In this document: piece after piece, positions 14,931 through 22,691 of the stretch
Numbering within the stretch: position 1 is the stretch's first letter
Layout of the letters: each line of letters begins with the position of its first letter
Virus record (IMG/VR): IMGVR_UViG_3300029258_000545
Location: 1-34,529 of that record
From: a virus
Direction: 5' to 3' (one strand)
Length of the DNA: 34,529 nt
Notes under the pieces: model-generated
The model's input: only the letters and a program-made list of their open reading frames with translations
What the model was told of the DNA's origin: nothing
Databases searched by the model: none
Program-made: the position numbers and the translations under genes

Positions 14931-17612
14931 TTGAAAACCTTGTCAGCATTTGCAACCGCGGCGATTGATAGTCCGCATATCGACCCGATTCGTTTAGTTG
15001 AATTAACGATCGGGTCAACGACGTTGTATTTATGCGACCGCGTATTCGGCGACGATGGGCTTTGTTCATTCGACGGCCATATTTACGAACCGTTTATATT
15101 AGCATGGGGGACCATTACGCCGGGCCGAATCAACCCGGTTACATATAAGGGCGAACCGGGCGAACCATCGATCACGATCGATAATTCGAAACCGATCGGG
15201 GGGGCGGATCGGTTCACGACATTATTCGCGTCAAATGATCCGCATTATTGCACGATTACGATTTCGGATATATTCGAAGGCGCAACGGCCGAAGCCGACA
15301 AGGTCCCGTTGTTTGTCGGTCAAATAGAAGACACGCTTGAAATGACGCTTGATCGCGTTACCCTATCCATATCAAGTTATGACCTGGATATAATCAATAA
15401 ATTTTCTCATTCGATATTGACGGCCGACGATTATCCAGGGGCGGACCCGGACGATATCGGAAAAATGATTCCGCAAATTTACGGAACCGTCAAACGATCG
15501 CCATGTCTTTCAGTCGATGCCGGCGGAAAGTCGACGATCACCGAAGACATGACGGATTCGTCGCCCGGACATTCTGACACGTTGGATATTTCAGACGCGA
15601 CCGCCTTTCCATTGACCGGATCGTTTACGATCCAGATTGACGCGGAGCAATTATTGATTTCTTCCCGTTCCGGCAACACCTTAACAGTCGGCGGGCGCGG
15701 TTACAATTCGACGACGGCCGTCGCGCATGATTTGGGGGCGCCATGCGCGGAGATACAAACGGAGTATGTTTACATTATCGCCGATCATCCGGTTAAATCG
15801 ATTGACGTTGTATATGTCGACGGCATTCGACAAACGACCGGATTTACGGCATACACCGGGCAAAGCGGCGACGAATACAGCGGATACGCCGGCAAAGCGG
15901 TTGTCGTCTTTTCAGCATTGCCGACATTTACAAAGCAAGTTAATGTCGACGTATCGGACACGATCGATGTTGACGACACGATCGACGTATCGGACACGAT
16001 CGATGTTGACGACACGATCGACGTATCGGACACGATCGACATATCGGACACGATCGATGTATCGGACACGATCGGAGTCGACACCGGATCGCATGGCCAT
16101 TCAGCATCAGGTTATGAAACTATTATTTGGACCTTTGACACCTATTCCGTCACCGGCGGGGCGATATCTTTCCCCTGGGCCGCGATAGATTCAGATTGGA
16201 ATACGGCGGCCACGTTTGACAGCGCCGCAGACGTTATGACCGTTCAACCGGGTTATTATCGGGATTACTCCGGTCCGCCTTATCAATTCCGGGTTTGTGC
16301 AAGATCGGGGGCATTTGACGGGGGGACGATTACCTTTACATGTTTTGGTGTAACGGTTTCAATGGTTGCGTCAAATACGACATACCGTTCTTCATGGACG
16401 GCCGTTTCATCGGGTTGGGACACATGGGCCGAAATGAACGCATTGTCGGGAACCATTAATTGCACCGGAGCGCCGGCGACACAGTCCAAGGTTGCCGAGG
16501 TTTGGGTTGAAATTAGATATTATGTGAGTGTATCAGCGAGCGCCGCAACGGGCGTCGCAAAGACCGGGTCCGCGACAAAGACCGGGTCCGCAACAAAGAC
16601 CGGGTCCGCGACAAAGACCGGGTCCGCGACAAAGACCGGGTCCGCGACAAAAACGGGCGCCGCGACAAAAACGGGAACCGTTACATTGACCGGGAATTCA
16701 ACCGCGGAAACCGTAATCGGAATACGGATCGCGGTTGATTGCGACGGTTATCTTGACGACGGCGCCGGGACATACACCGGGACGCCGTCGGCGTTGATAG
16801 AACGGCCGGACCATATCGCGAAGCATGTTTTAATCGATCGATGCGGATTGACGTCGGACGAAATCGATTCGACGTCATACGCCGCGGCAGGGACATATTA
16901 CGCCGCGGAATCGTTTGTTTTGGGGTTTGTTATCCTTCAAAGGCCGAACGTCCGATCATTGTTGAACCGGATCGCGCGTCAATCGAGGTCAATCGAATTT
17001 TGGGACGCCGGCGCCCATTTCTTAAAGCCGATTCAGTACGCGGCCATTGATAAGACAATCGACGGAAACCGGGTCGATTTAGGTCAAATATGGCTATCAT
17101 ATACCGACCGGGTTAATATCAAAAATACTATTATCGGCCGGTATGGTCGACAGTGGTCGGGGCATGACGACGAAGAAACGGCGGACAGGGCCGTCGTTAC
17201 CGCGATCGATGCGGCAAGCGTTTCTAATTTGGGGACATTGCAGGGGGACCCGCTTTCTTTTCCATACGTTGCCGGGGAAGTGCAAGCACAAGCTTTATTG
17301 GATTGGGCGCTTGACGATCTAAAGGGCGCCCGTCTAATGGTCGAATTTGCCGGCGGTTATTATTTGGAAGATATACAACGCGGCGACCTTATCGGGTTTG
17401 ACGTCGACAACGACGAAACAATTAATTCCGCATTGTTGGGCCTTGTTTCGTACTACCTTGACGCGTTCAGAGTCCTTGAAAAGAGTTACAGAAACGACGG
17501 CGCGATCCAATTAAAAGCGGTCGTTGCCTATGTAATTGATTTTATGACGACCGAGGCGGGCGATTTCATTACTACCGAAGCGGGCGATTTATTAATATTA
17601 GAAATAGAATAG
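14931..17612 (+). CDS. tail tip hub protein with two tandem-repeat linkers
   Basis: Protein of 893 aa. TTG at 14931 has AGGTGG 5 bases upstream; GTG at 14922 has no such site. Residues 1-280 are a hub-like beta domain (IRLVELTIGSTTLYLCDRVF, GEPSITIDNSKP, VPLFVGQIEDTLEMTLDRV). Residues 341-382 are seven 6-aa repeats of (V/I)(S/D)DTID type. A Ser/Thr-rich beta domain follows, then six TGSATK-like repeats (545-580). The C-terminal third (ALIERPDHIAKHVLIDRCGL) is again hub-like, ending with TTEAGD twice. It probably sits at the tail tip and contacts the fibre. Confidence 0.7.
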   Translation: MKTLSAFATAAIDSPHIDPIRLVELTIGSTTLYLCDRVFGDDGLCSFDGHIYEPFILAWGTITPGRINPVTYKGEPGEPSITIDNSKPIGGADRFTTLFASNDPHYCTITISDIFEGATAEADKVPLFVGQIEDTLEMTLDRVTLSISSYDLDIINKFSHSILTADDYPGADPDDIGKMIPQIYGTVKRSPCLSVDAGGKSTITEDMTDSSPGHSDTLDISDATAFPLTGSFTIQIDAEQLLISSRSGNTLTVGGRGYNSTTAVAHDLGAPCAEIQTEYVYIIADHPVKSIDVVYVDGIRQTTGFTAYTGQSGDEYSGYAGKAVVVFSALPTFTKQVNVDVSDTIDVDDTIDVSDTIDVDDTIDVSDTIDISDTIDVSDTIGVDTGSHGHSASGYETIIWTFDTYSVTGGAISFPWAAIDSDWNTAATFDSAADVMTVQPGYYRDYSGPPYQFRVCARSGAFDGGTITFTCFGVTVSMVASNTTYRSSWTAVSSGWDTWAEMNALSGTINCTGAPATQSKVAEVWVEIRYYVSVSASAATGVAKTGSATKTGSATKTGSATKTGSATKTGSATKTGAATKTGTVTLTGNSTAETVIGIRIAVDCDGYLDDGAGTYTGTPSALIERPDHIAKHVLIDRCGLTSDEIDSTSYAAAGTYYAAESFVLGFVILQRPNVRSLLNRIARQSRSIEFWDAGAHFLKPIQYAAIDKTIDGNRVDLGQIWLSYTDRVNIKNTIIGRYGRQWSGHDDEETADRAVVTAIDAASVSNLGTLQGDPLSFPYVAGEVQAQALLDWALDDLKGARLMVEFAGGYYLEDIQRGDLIGFDVDNDETINSALLGLVSYYLDAFRVLEKSYRNDGAIQLKAVVAYVIDFMTTEAGDFITTEAGDLLILEIE
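15951..16076 (+). repeat. seven 18-bp tandem repeats, in frame
   Basis: Units of type GTATCGGACACGATCGAT alternate at first with GTTGACGACACGATCGAC; seven units run without gaps. Each encodes six residues such as VSDTID or VDDTID. Such in-frame arrays can expand or contract without breaking the protein. Confidence 0.95.
16563..16670 (+). repeat. six 18-bp tandem repeats, in frame
   Basis: Units ACCGGGTCCGCGACAAAG, four near-identical followed by two slightly diverged, plus a decayed seventh to 16688. They encode TGSATK repeats, a flexible Thr/Ser/Lys linker. Confidence 0.95.
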
Positions 17613-17621
17613 GTGTCCATT

Positions 17622-19112
17622 ATGGCAAATAAAAAAATATCCGAACTGACAGCATTGACCGAAGCGGCATCGGCGGACCTTTTGCCTATTGTTGACGATT
17701 CGGAGTCGGAAACCAAAAAAATTACATTGGCGAATTTAATCGCTTCTATGTTGGAAGCAGAAAAAATGGCGCCATATCAAAACATATTGACAAATTCGGG
17801 GTTCGGAGTTTGGAGCAATTCGACGCTTGAAAATTATGGGGCCGCTATTGCCGACGATGATTGCGCGGACGATGATACAGCAGATTGGACCAAGGCGGGG
17901 ACGGCCGCTTTGTCTTTTGATACCGATCATTATGAGTTTAGCACTTCCGGGGGGGAGGGCCGGACATCTCTAGGAAACCTATCATTTAAAGCCGGACATC
18001 TCTATTTAATACAATGTGATATCAAGGACGGGACACAAGCGGGGGCGACCCTGCAATTAAAGGCATACGACGGCGCTAGTCACTACACCGAGGTTACAAC
18101 AACGGCGGGATGGGTAACTGAATCTTGTTTATTTGAGGCAGGATCAACAACAGCAACTGGATGGGCAGGTATTTATGAAACGGACGATCTAAGTGGCAAT
18201 AATATTGAGATTAAAAACTTTACTTGTTACGAAGTAACGCCGGGTTGCATTGCGGCGAATGCCTTGGGGCCGGACGGATGGAGTCACCATACAAGCGGAG
18301 TCGATTTATGGCGGGAACCGAACGGCGACAATACAAAAAGTGGTTCATATTTTGCCATGAAAATAACGCCGGCATTACAAGATGATTATGTTTATTTTCC
18401 CAATGCGACAATTGCAACGTTTCCGTTTTGGTATAAAAGATTTCAAGGCAAAACTTTAACCTTTGGGGCATGGGTTAAATCATCAACGGCAAACGACGCC
18501 AGAATCGCAATATATACTAGTGAGGACGGCTATACTTATTCATCCTACCATTCGGGCGGGGGTAGTTACGAATGGTTGGAAGTAACGGCGACAGTCAATG
18601 CCGCGGCAAGTAGTTTATACGCTATGATTAGATTTAGCAACGCGTCGCCCGGAACCGCGTATATGTCACAACCGATTCTTGTCTTTGGGTCGTCAATCGG
18701 CGAAGGAAATTATTCAAGTACACCGGGGGAGTGGGTCTATACCGAGGCGCCTATCATTCCCGCCGATTGGACCTTAACAACAAGCGGGATAAGCACCGGG
18801 GCCGCCATTATAAACCTTGAGGTTCAATCAAAAGGCATGATCCCAAAAGGTGCATTGGCGGTTTTACTGTTAGCGACCGCAAGAGATTCTAACAGCGCCG
18901 GGGGAGGAAATTGTTATATCCATTTCGGGAGATCATCGTCTAATTATTATGCCTTGCGCGTTGATATAGACGAAATAGACGACGATCTAAAAATCAGTAA
19001 TAGCGGCATTGTCCCTTGTGATTCAAATGGTGATATTTATTATTCCGCAACGGCGACAGGATCAGGGACAATGGACGTTTCGCTTAATATTGTTGGCGTT
19101 CAATTAAGATAG
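17622..19112 (+). CDS. tail fibre / receptor-binding protein
   Basis: Protein of 496 aa, ATG at 17622 (AGGTG upstream). The N-terminus KKISELTALTEAASADLLPIVDDSE is the typical attachment segment of phage fibres (KISEL....D.....V......KI). It is followed by two carbohydrate-binding-like beta-sandwich regions (about residues 55-210 and 230-380, the second with FPFWYKRFQGKTLTFGAWVK). The C-terminus is Ser/Gly-rich beta. It probably recognises a surface sugar. No chaperone or enzymatic motif is visible. The region 17.8-19.1 kb looks more AT-rich and mixed in codon use than the hub gene, as expected for a fast-evolving receptor-binding gene. Confidence 0.75.
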   Translation: MANKKISELTALTEAASADLLPIVDDSESETKKITLANLIASMLEAEKMAPYQNILTNSGFGVWSNSTLENYGAAIADDDCADDDTADWTKAGTAALSFDTDHYEFSTSGGEGRTSLGNLSFKAGHLYLIQCDIKDGTQAGATLQLKAYDGASHYTEVTTTAGWVTESCLFEAGSTTATGWAGIYETDDLSGNNIEIKNFTCYEVTPGCIAANALGPDGWSHHTSGVDLWREPNGDNTKSGSYFAMKITPALQDDYVYFPNATIATFPFWYKRFQGKTLTFGAWVKSSTANDARIAIYTSEDGYTYSSYHSGGGSYEWLEVTATVNAAASSLYAMIRFSNASPGTAYMSQPILVFGSSIGEGNYSSTPGEWVYTEAPIIPADWTLTTSGISTGAAIINLEVQSKGMIPKGALAVLLLATARDSNSAGGGNCYIHFGRSSSNYYALRVDIDEIDDDLKISNSGIVPCDSNGDIYYSATATGSGTMDVSLNIVGVQLR

Positions 19113-19121
19113 GGGTTTAAC

Positions 19122-19544
19122 ATGGAATTAAAAATAAATCAGACCGGGGACCATAACGATTATTTCACCTTAACGGACGACGCCGGGAACAAATATCCTT
19201 GGCATTGCCGGGAAGGGGTCAAGCAAGACCCGGAAAAGGTTTTATTGTTGATCCGCCGGCGGGAATATCCGACCGCGATCGCGGGCCGGGATTACATCGT
19301 CGACGAAGGTCAAAGCGAACTGGAAGCATTCGAAGAATGGATCGCCGACGGCGCCATGTTGAGAAACGACGACGGCGAATATTCGGAAAAGGCCGAACGG
19401 GTTTATTGGGTTTCAACGCATCCGACGCCGGAACGTATAATCGACGGCGAAAAGATCACCGGGGACACTTTGGCCGCATTAACGAACGCGAAGACAATCG
19501 CGGAATTAAAACAGGCGTTGATAACGATATTTAAGGGCGGATAA
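19122..19544 (+). CDS. hypothetical protein next to fibre
   Basis: Protein of 140 aa, acidic and soluble. FTLTDDAGNKYPWHCREGVK and the aromatic-rich YWVSTHPTPERII are the clearest blocks. It lies directly after the fibre gene, where tail-fibre assembly proteins often lie, but I see no family signature. AGGGG ribosome site. Confidence 0.65.
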   Translation: MELKINQTGDHNDYFTLTDDAGNKYPWHCREGVKQDPEKVLLLIRRREYPTAIAGRDYIVDEGQSELEAFEEWIADGAMLRNDDGEYSEKAERVYWVSTHPTPERIIDGEKITGDTLAALTNAKTIAELKQALITIFKGG

Positions 19545-19561
19545 TTAAAAACGGGGCGATT

Positions 19562-19843
19562 ATGGATTGCAACCAATGTAAAGAGCATTCCGGGCTTGTT
19601 GCGAACATAGACGGTTTATGCAAATTCAAGGATAAAATGACAGACCCGACCGGGACCATTGAAAGATTATGGTCCGCGATCGACAAAAAGATTTCAAAGG
19701 GTTTATTGATAACGGTCGTCGTCGTTGTCATTGGATTAATCGGAACGCTTTTCGGATTGGTTTATAATTCCAATCAACAAATATTAACAGAATTCGCGAC
19801 CATGAAGGCCGACATTGCGACCATAAAGGCATTAATTAAATGA
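19562..19843 (+). CDS. single-pass membrane protein of the lysis cassette
   Basis: Protein of 93 aa. The N-terminal MDCNQCKEHSG has a CxxC pair, followed by an amphipathic helix, one membrane segment (about residues 45-68, KGLLITVVVVVIGLIGTLFG) and a short C-terminal coiled-coil-like helix (ATMKADIATIKALIK). This layout recalls XhlA-like or accessory holin proteins. The stop overlaps the endopeptidase start (ATGA), tying it to lysis. Holin, antiholin or accessory role cannot be decided from sequence. Confidence 0.65.
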   Translation: MDCNQCKEHSGLVANIDGLCKFKDKMTDPTGTIERLWSAIDKKISKGLLITVVVVVIGLIGTLFGLVYNSNQQILTEFATMKADIATIKALIK

Positions 19844-20241
19844 TAATTCAATCACCGACAGGGAAAGGCATTCGGAGCGATCCGGCCGGCGACGGTCATT
19901 TCGGCGCGTCCAGGGGGTCCCGGATACATAACGGGGCCGATTTCGAATGTGTCCCGGATCAATTGGTTACATGTCCGATCGAATCCGGGGTCCTTGTACG
20001 CGAGTCGCGGCCATATGCCGACGATTCGCGATATAAAGGCGTCGTAATAAGAAGCGACCGGATACATATCAAAATGTTTTATTGCGAGGTTCTTGATCGA
20101 TTGGTCGGGACGAAGGTTCGACAATCGCAACCGATCGCCGTCGCGCAGGATATTTCAAAGAAATACGGGGGCGGCATGAAACCCCATATTCATTTGCAGA
20201 TTGACAAGATCGATCCGACACTTTTAATGGAGGTTGATTAA
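19840..20241 (+). CDS. M23-type peptidase endolysin
   Basis: Protein of 133 aa. Zinc ligands of the LytM/M23 family are visible: His30 and Asp34 in SRIHNGADF, and His116/His118 in KPHIHLQ. M23 enzymes cut peptidoglycan cross-bridges. There is no signal peptide, so release through a holin is expected. It is shorter than many M23 proteins and lacks a separate cell-wall-binding domain. Between two membrane-protein genes, overlapping the first by four bases. Confidence 0.85.
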   Translation: MIIQSPTGKGIRSDPAGDGHFGASRGSRIHNGADFECVPDQLVTCPIESGVLVRESRPYADDSRYKGVVIRSDRIHIKMFYCEVLDRLVGTKVRQSQPIAVAQDISKKYGGGMKPHIHLQIDKIDPTLLMEVD

Positions 20242-20242
20242 T

Positions 20243-20542
20243 ATGGACCAATTAAATTTATGGCTATTGATTATTTTTGTCTTTTTTCAAGTGGTCGATT
20301 TCTATTCGACAAAACGGATCATTATCGATCGCGGTGGCCGCGAAGTGAATCCAATATTATCAAGGCTATTTGATGCGGTCGGTGTTATTCCCGGTTTGAT
20401 TATATCGAAGGGCGTTATATCCGCGGTTATGATTTATTTCACGATCGCGAACATGGGGCATTGGTTGATAATGACCGTCCTTGCCGCATTGATCTTTTAT
20501 TATACGGCCATGTTGATTAAATATAATATTATGAGCATGTAA
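20243..20542 (+). CDS. three-helix membrane protein (DUF5658-like), candidate holin
   Basis: Protein of 99 aa. ATG at 20243, with GGAGG 8 bases upstream; an in-frame TTG at 20234 is less likely. Three membrane segments: about residues 5-21, 46-68 and 71-92. The motif DFYSTKRIIIDRGGREVNPI between helices 1 and 2 resembles the DUF5658 family. Its place in the lysis cassette makes it a candidate holin or antiholin, but the 3TM holin downstream is the better match. Confidence 0.65.
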   Translation: MDQLNLWLLIIFVFFQVVDFYSTKRIIIDRGGREVNPILSRLFDAVGVIPGLIISKGVISAVMIYFTIANMGHWLIMTVLAALIFYYTAMLIKYNIMSM

Positions 20543-20571
20543 AAACCGATCGCAACATATGGGGGCTTAAA

Positions 20572-21132
20572 ATGGATTGGAAAGAATTAGGGAAAAAGAT
20601 AGTCGGCATTGGCGCGCCGTTATTGGGGACCGCGATCGGCGGACCGGCCGGCGGCGCCCTGGGGTCGATCCTGGGGGCCGCGTTGGGTTCAAGTGGGGAC
20701 CCGGAAGGGATCGCGGCGGCGATCGATGCAAAAGGCGCGGGCGCATTATCGATCTTGACCGAGTTTCAAACGACATACAAAATCCGGTTGGAAGAATTGG
20801 CCGTCGATCGCGCCCGGATCGAAAGTCAAGAACGGATCGCGGCCATATCACAAGTCAATGCGACCATGCGCGCCGAAACGACGTCGAAATATTGGGGTCA
20901 ACGGAATTGGCGACCATATAACGGGTTTCTATTCGGAACGGCCGTCGTCTTGATCTATTTCATATTACCGATCGCAGGGGCGGACGTCCCGGACGTCCCG
21001 CCTACCATGTGGATTCTTTGGGCGTCGGTCCTTGGCATTACCACAATTGGCCGGAATGCCGAAAAGAAGGCCGCGGCCGGCGATACGAATCCCGGATTAT
21101 TGGGTCAAGTATTGAGCGCTATTAAAAAATAG
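20572..21132 (+). CDS. holin of the GTA/3TM family
   Basis: Protein of 186 aa. The segments QVNATMRAETTSKYWGQRNW and RPYNGFLFGTAVVLIYF are the signature of the 3TM holin family (gene-transfer-agent holins, PF11351 from memory). Hydrophobic regions: a glycine-rich N-terminal segment (8-40), residues 116-138 and 144-162. It permeabilises the inner membrane to release the endopeptidase. It is the last gene of the late operon; a double-hairpin terminator follows within 40 bases. GGGGG ribosome site. Confidence 0.82.
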   Translation: MDWKELGKKIVGIGAPLLGTAIGGPAGGALGSILGAALGSSGDPEGIAAAIDAKGAGALSILTEFQTTYKIRLEELAVDRARIESQERIAAISQVNATMRAETTSKYWGQRNWRPYNGFLFGTAVVLIYFILPIAGADVPDVPPTMWILWASVLGITTIGRNAEKKAAAGDTNPGLLGQVLSAIKK

Positions 21133-21134
21133 AG

Positions 21135-21207
21135 ATCGCGCGCAACCCCAAACAACCCCCGCGCGATTGAACCCGGTCCTTTCTTGATTGAAGGGCCCGG
21201 GTTTTTT
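21135..21207 (+). terminator. late-operon terminator, double hairpin
   Basis: Two stem-loops follow the holin gene. First, ATCGCGCG (21135-21142) pairs perfectly with CGCGCGAT (21160-21167). Second, AACCCGGTCC (from 21170) pairs with GGGCCCGGGTT (to 21202), ending in a run of six Ts. A strong rho-independent terminator for the whole late unit. Confidence 0.85.
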
Positions 21208-21238
21208 GTGCAAAATAAATTTCGGGTTCGTTGCTTGT

Positions 21239-21469
21239 TTAAGCCTGTTCGTTATCGATCATTTTTCTAATTTCAATTGCATCTACCCTAGCATTTTCCA
21301 GATGCGTTATAAGTAGTGGGACATCATCTGGATGAACAATTATCTCTGCAGGTACATCGTAAGGGTTTGCTTGTTTTATAACAACATGCCCCTTTTGGCC
21401 TGCAAAAACATTAATTTGGTCGCGTTGCTCGATGATAAACTCTGGCCCTTCATTATTAGAGTCTGACAT
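21239..21469 (-). CDS. small hypothetical protein (moron candidate)
   Basis: Protein of 76 aa on the minus strand between the late terminator and the attachment site. AGGAGG sits 7 bases before the ATG, a canonical site unlike the G-run sites of the phage genes. The sequence (INVFAGQKGHVVIKQANPYD ... IIVHPDDVPLLITHLENA) looks like a small soluble beta-alpha domain; I have an impression of similar plasmid and phage ORFs but no function. Codon and base use is more AT-rich than the late genes, suggesting separate acquisition. It faces away from late transcription. Confidence 0.65.
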   Translation of the reverse strand: MSDSNNEGPEFIIEQRDQINVFAGQKGHVVIKQANPYDVPAEIIVHPDDVPLLITHLENARVDAIEIRKMIDNEQA

Positions 21470-21529
21470 GAATATACCTCCTAAATCTATAGTTGTTGTC
21501 TTGAGCCGCGGAGTTTGCCCGGTTATTTA

Positions 21530-21547
21530 TTGGTAATACATTACCAA
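21530..21547. repeat. inverted repeat, putative integrase arm site
   Basis: TTGGTAAT and ATTACCAA form a perfect inverted repeat with a 2-base spacer. The same TTGGTAA half-site occurs on the other side of the tRNA core at 21694-21720. Probable arm-type sites for integrase or excisionase. Confidence 0.55.
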
Positions 21548-21596
21548 AATTGAAAAGCGCCGGCTTTTTTAAGGCGGCCTAAGTTATTGTTTTTAT

Positions 21597-21643
21597 TGGT
21601 GGAGATGATCGGGATCGAACCGACGACCTGTACGTTGCGAACG
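21597..21643 (-). other. attP: attachment core: 3' part of tRNA-Ala(CGC)
   Basis: On the minus strand this is a tRNA from the anticodon loop (TTCGCAA, anticodon CGC) through a good T-arm (GTCGG-TTCGATC-CCGAT), acceptor strand CATCTCC, discriminator A and CCA. U70 fits the G3-U70 pair of tRNA-Ala. The 5' half is absent: upstream of the loop only CG of the expected anticodon stem remains. The integrase is close by. This is the classical identity segment that would rebuild a host tRNA on integration. Phage genes on both sides point to attP. Confidence 0.8.
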
Positions 21644-21693
21644 CGGTAATTGTTTGGAAACCCTTTATTGACGCGGGTTTTCGGCGCTTGATT

Positions 21694-21720
21694 TTGGTAA
21701 TACATTTTTTGTGTTACCAA
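21694..21720. repeat. inverted repeat, putative integrase arm site
   Basis: TTGGTAATACA (21694-21704) and TGTGTTACCAA (21710-21720) are inverted arms with one G-T pairing, separated by five Ts. It lies at a similar distance from the core as the repeat at 21530-21547, on the integrase side. Confidence 0.55.
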
Positions 21721-21761
21721 TAGGAATGTTCCAGCTTAAGGTAGTAATATTAAAAATATTA

Positions 21762-22568
21762 TTAATTTACATAATTATGTTTCTCGCAATATTTTGCCTG
21801 AAAATCAGCATATGCTGTGCGGGAGTTACGTTCAACGGTTTCAGTACCGTAGTACATATAGGAGAATCCAGAGGTGTGTTTATTCCCATAAATATCTTCG
21901 TAAACGATTTCCCCAAACACATAAACCCGCTTCGACCCTTCTTTAATTGCATCAATGTCTTTATCAGTAAATATATACCTATTTGGCAATTCTTTGATGA
22001 TAGGAATATTATCTGTTATAGTCTTAGGGCTCATTACTATCAAACCCTCTTCCGTGTCCATCATAGATTTAAGGTCATCAATATTATCTGTTCCAGGTGG
22101 TTCAAGCACTCTCATCCCAACAAATCTTTTAACATTAATAGCAAAGGTATTTCCGCTATTCCCAAAAAAGATATAGGCTTGTGCGGCGTTAGCAGTATTA
22201 AAGCCATAAAAATAGCCAGGCTTGGCGTAAACATAGGCTCTATTTTGGATTTGAGCGGCTCTTTCAGACTGTTCAGACGACGATTTCATTTGATCAAGTT
22301 GTCCAGACGTAGTATTCCATTGGAAACAAGCAATTCCGACATTAACAACAGTAGCGATTGCGATAACTATTGTAGCGCGTTTTATAGCGTTTTGACTAGT
22401 TTGGTTTTTGTTTTTTTCGGGATATTTTGTTTTGCTGTCGGATGTATTATTTTCTTCATGTATGGAATTTGGGGGGGGATCAATAGAAGGAAGAATATTA
22501 TTCTTGGTTTGATTTTTGTTTTTTTGGGGTATTTGCCCTTCACTCTTGGTTTCGGAATTTTGTGTCAT
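21762..22568 (-). CDS. membrane-anchored hypothetical protein (moron candidate)
   Basis: Protein of 268 aa. The ATG at 22568 is chosen because GAGGGG is 8 bases upstream; an in-frame GTG lies at 22577. Residues 1-60 are polar and Asn/Lys/Gln-rich. One membrane helix follows (about 65-84, RATIVIAIATVVNVGIACF), then a coiled-coil-like TTSGQLDQMKSSSEQSERAA and a beta-rich C-terminal domain (YVYAKPGYFYGFN, YIFFGNSGNTFA). It is strongly AT-rich compared with the phage body. The architecture is common in cargo genes of islands and prophages. An exclusion or defence role is possible but unproven. Confidence 0.6.
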   Translation of the reverse strand: MTQNSETKSEGQIPQKNKNQTKNNILPSIDPPPNSIHEENNTSDSKTKYPEKNKNQTSQNAIKRATIVIAIATVVNVGIACFQWNTTSGQLDQMKSSSEQSERAAQIQNRAYVYAKPGYFYGFNTANAAQAYIFFGNSGNTFAINVKRFVGMRVLEPPGTDNIDDLKSMMDTEEGLIVMSPKTITDNIPIIKELPNRYIFTDKDIDAIKEGSKRVYVFGEIVYEDIYGNKHTSGFSYMYYGTETVERNSRTAYADFQAKYCEKHNYVN

Positions 22569-22658
22569 GTATGGCACCCCTCTATTAATGTAAATTATGT
22601 TTTATGGACACTGAAATTTTTTGAGTTTTTTTTCGGGATATCTCCTTAATTAATACAA

Positions 22659-22684
22659 TAAAAAACCCCACCTAAAAGACGGGG
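22659..22684 (-). terminator. rho-independent terminator after integrase
   Basis: On the minus strand, CCCCGTC - TTTTA - GGTGGGG forms a 7-bp stem (two G-U pairs) followed by six Ts. It begins seven bases past the integrase stop and separates integrase transcription from the cargo gene downstream. Confidence 0.85.
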
Positions 22685-22691
22685 CAGTCCG

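Noticed and set aside
15785-16084. Minus-strand ORFs through the 18-bp repeats
   Set aside because: They result from the repeat being open in several frames; the plus-strand hub frame is continuous and flanked by recognised domains.
15951-16670. CRISPR-like arrays
   Set aside because: Units are contiguous without spacers, in frame, and lie within a tail gene; no cas genes are present.
17622-19544. Diversity-generating retroelement at the fibre gene
   Set aside because: No reverse transcriptase, and no template/variable repeat pair was seen near the fibre.
21597-21720. Complete tRNA gene
   Set aside because: Only the anticodon loop to CCA is present; D-arm and 5' acceptor strand are missing, so it is an attachment core.
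21711-22649. 312-aa plus-strand ORF
   Set aside because: It is antisense to the leftward cargo gene, its product is a chain of Ile/Phe/Cys-rich segments without a domain, and it has no ribosome site. The minus-strand protein has a clear architecture.
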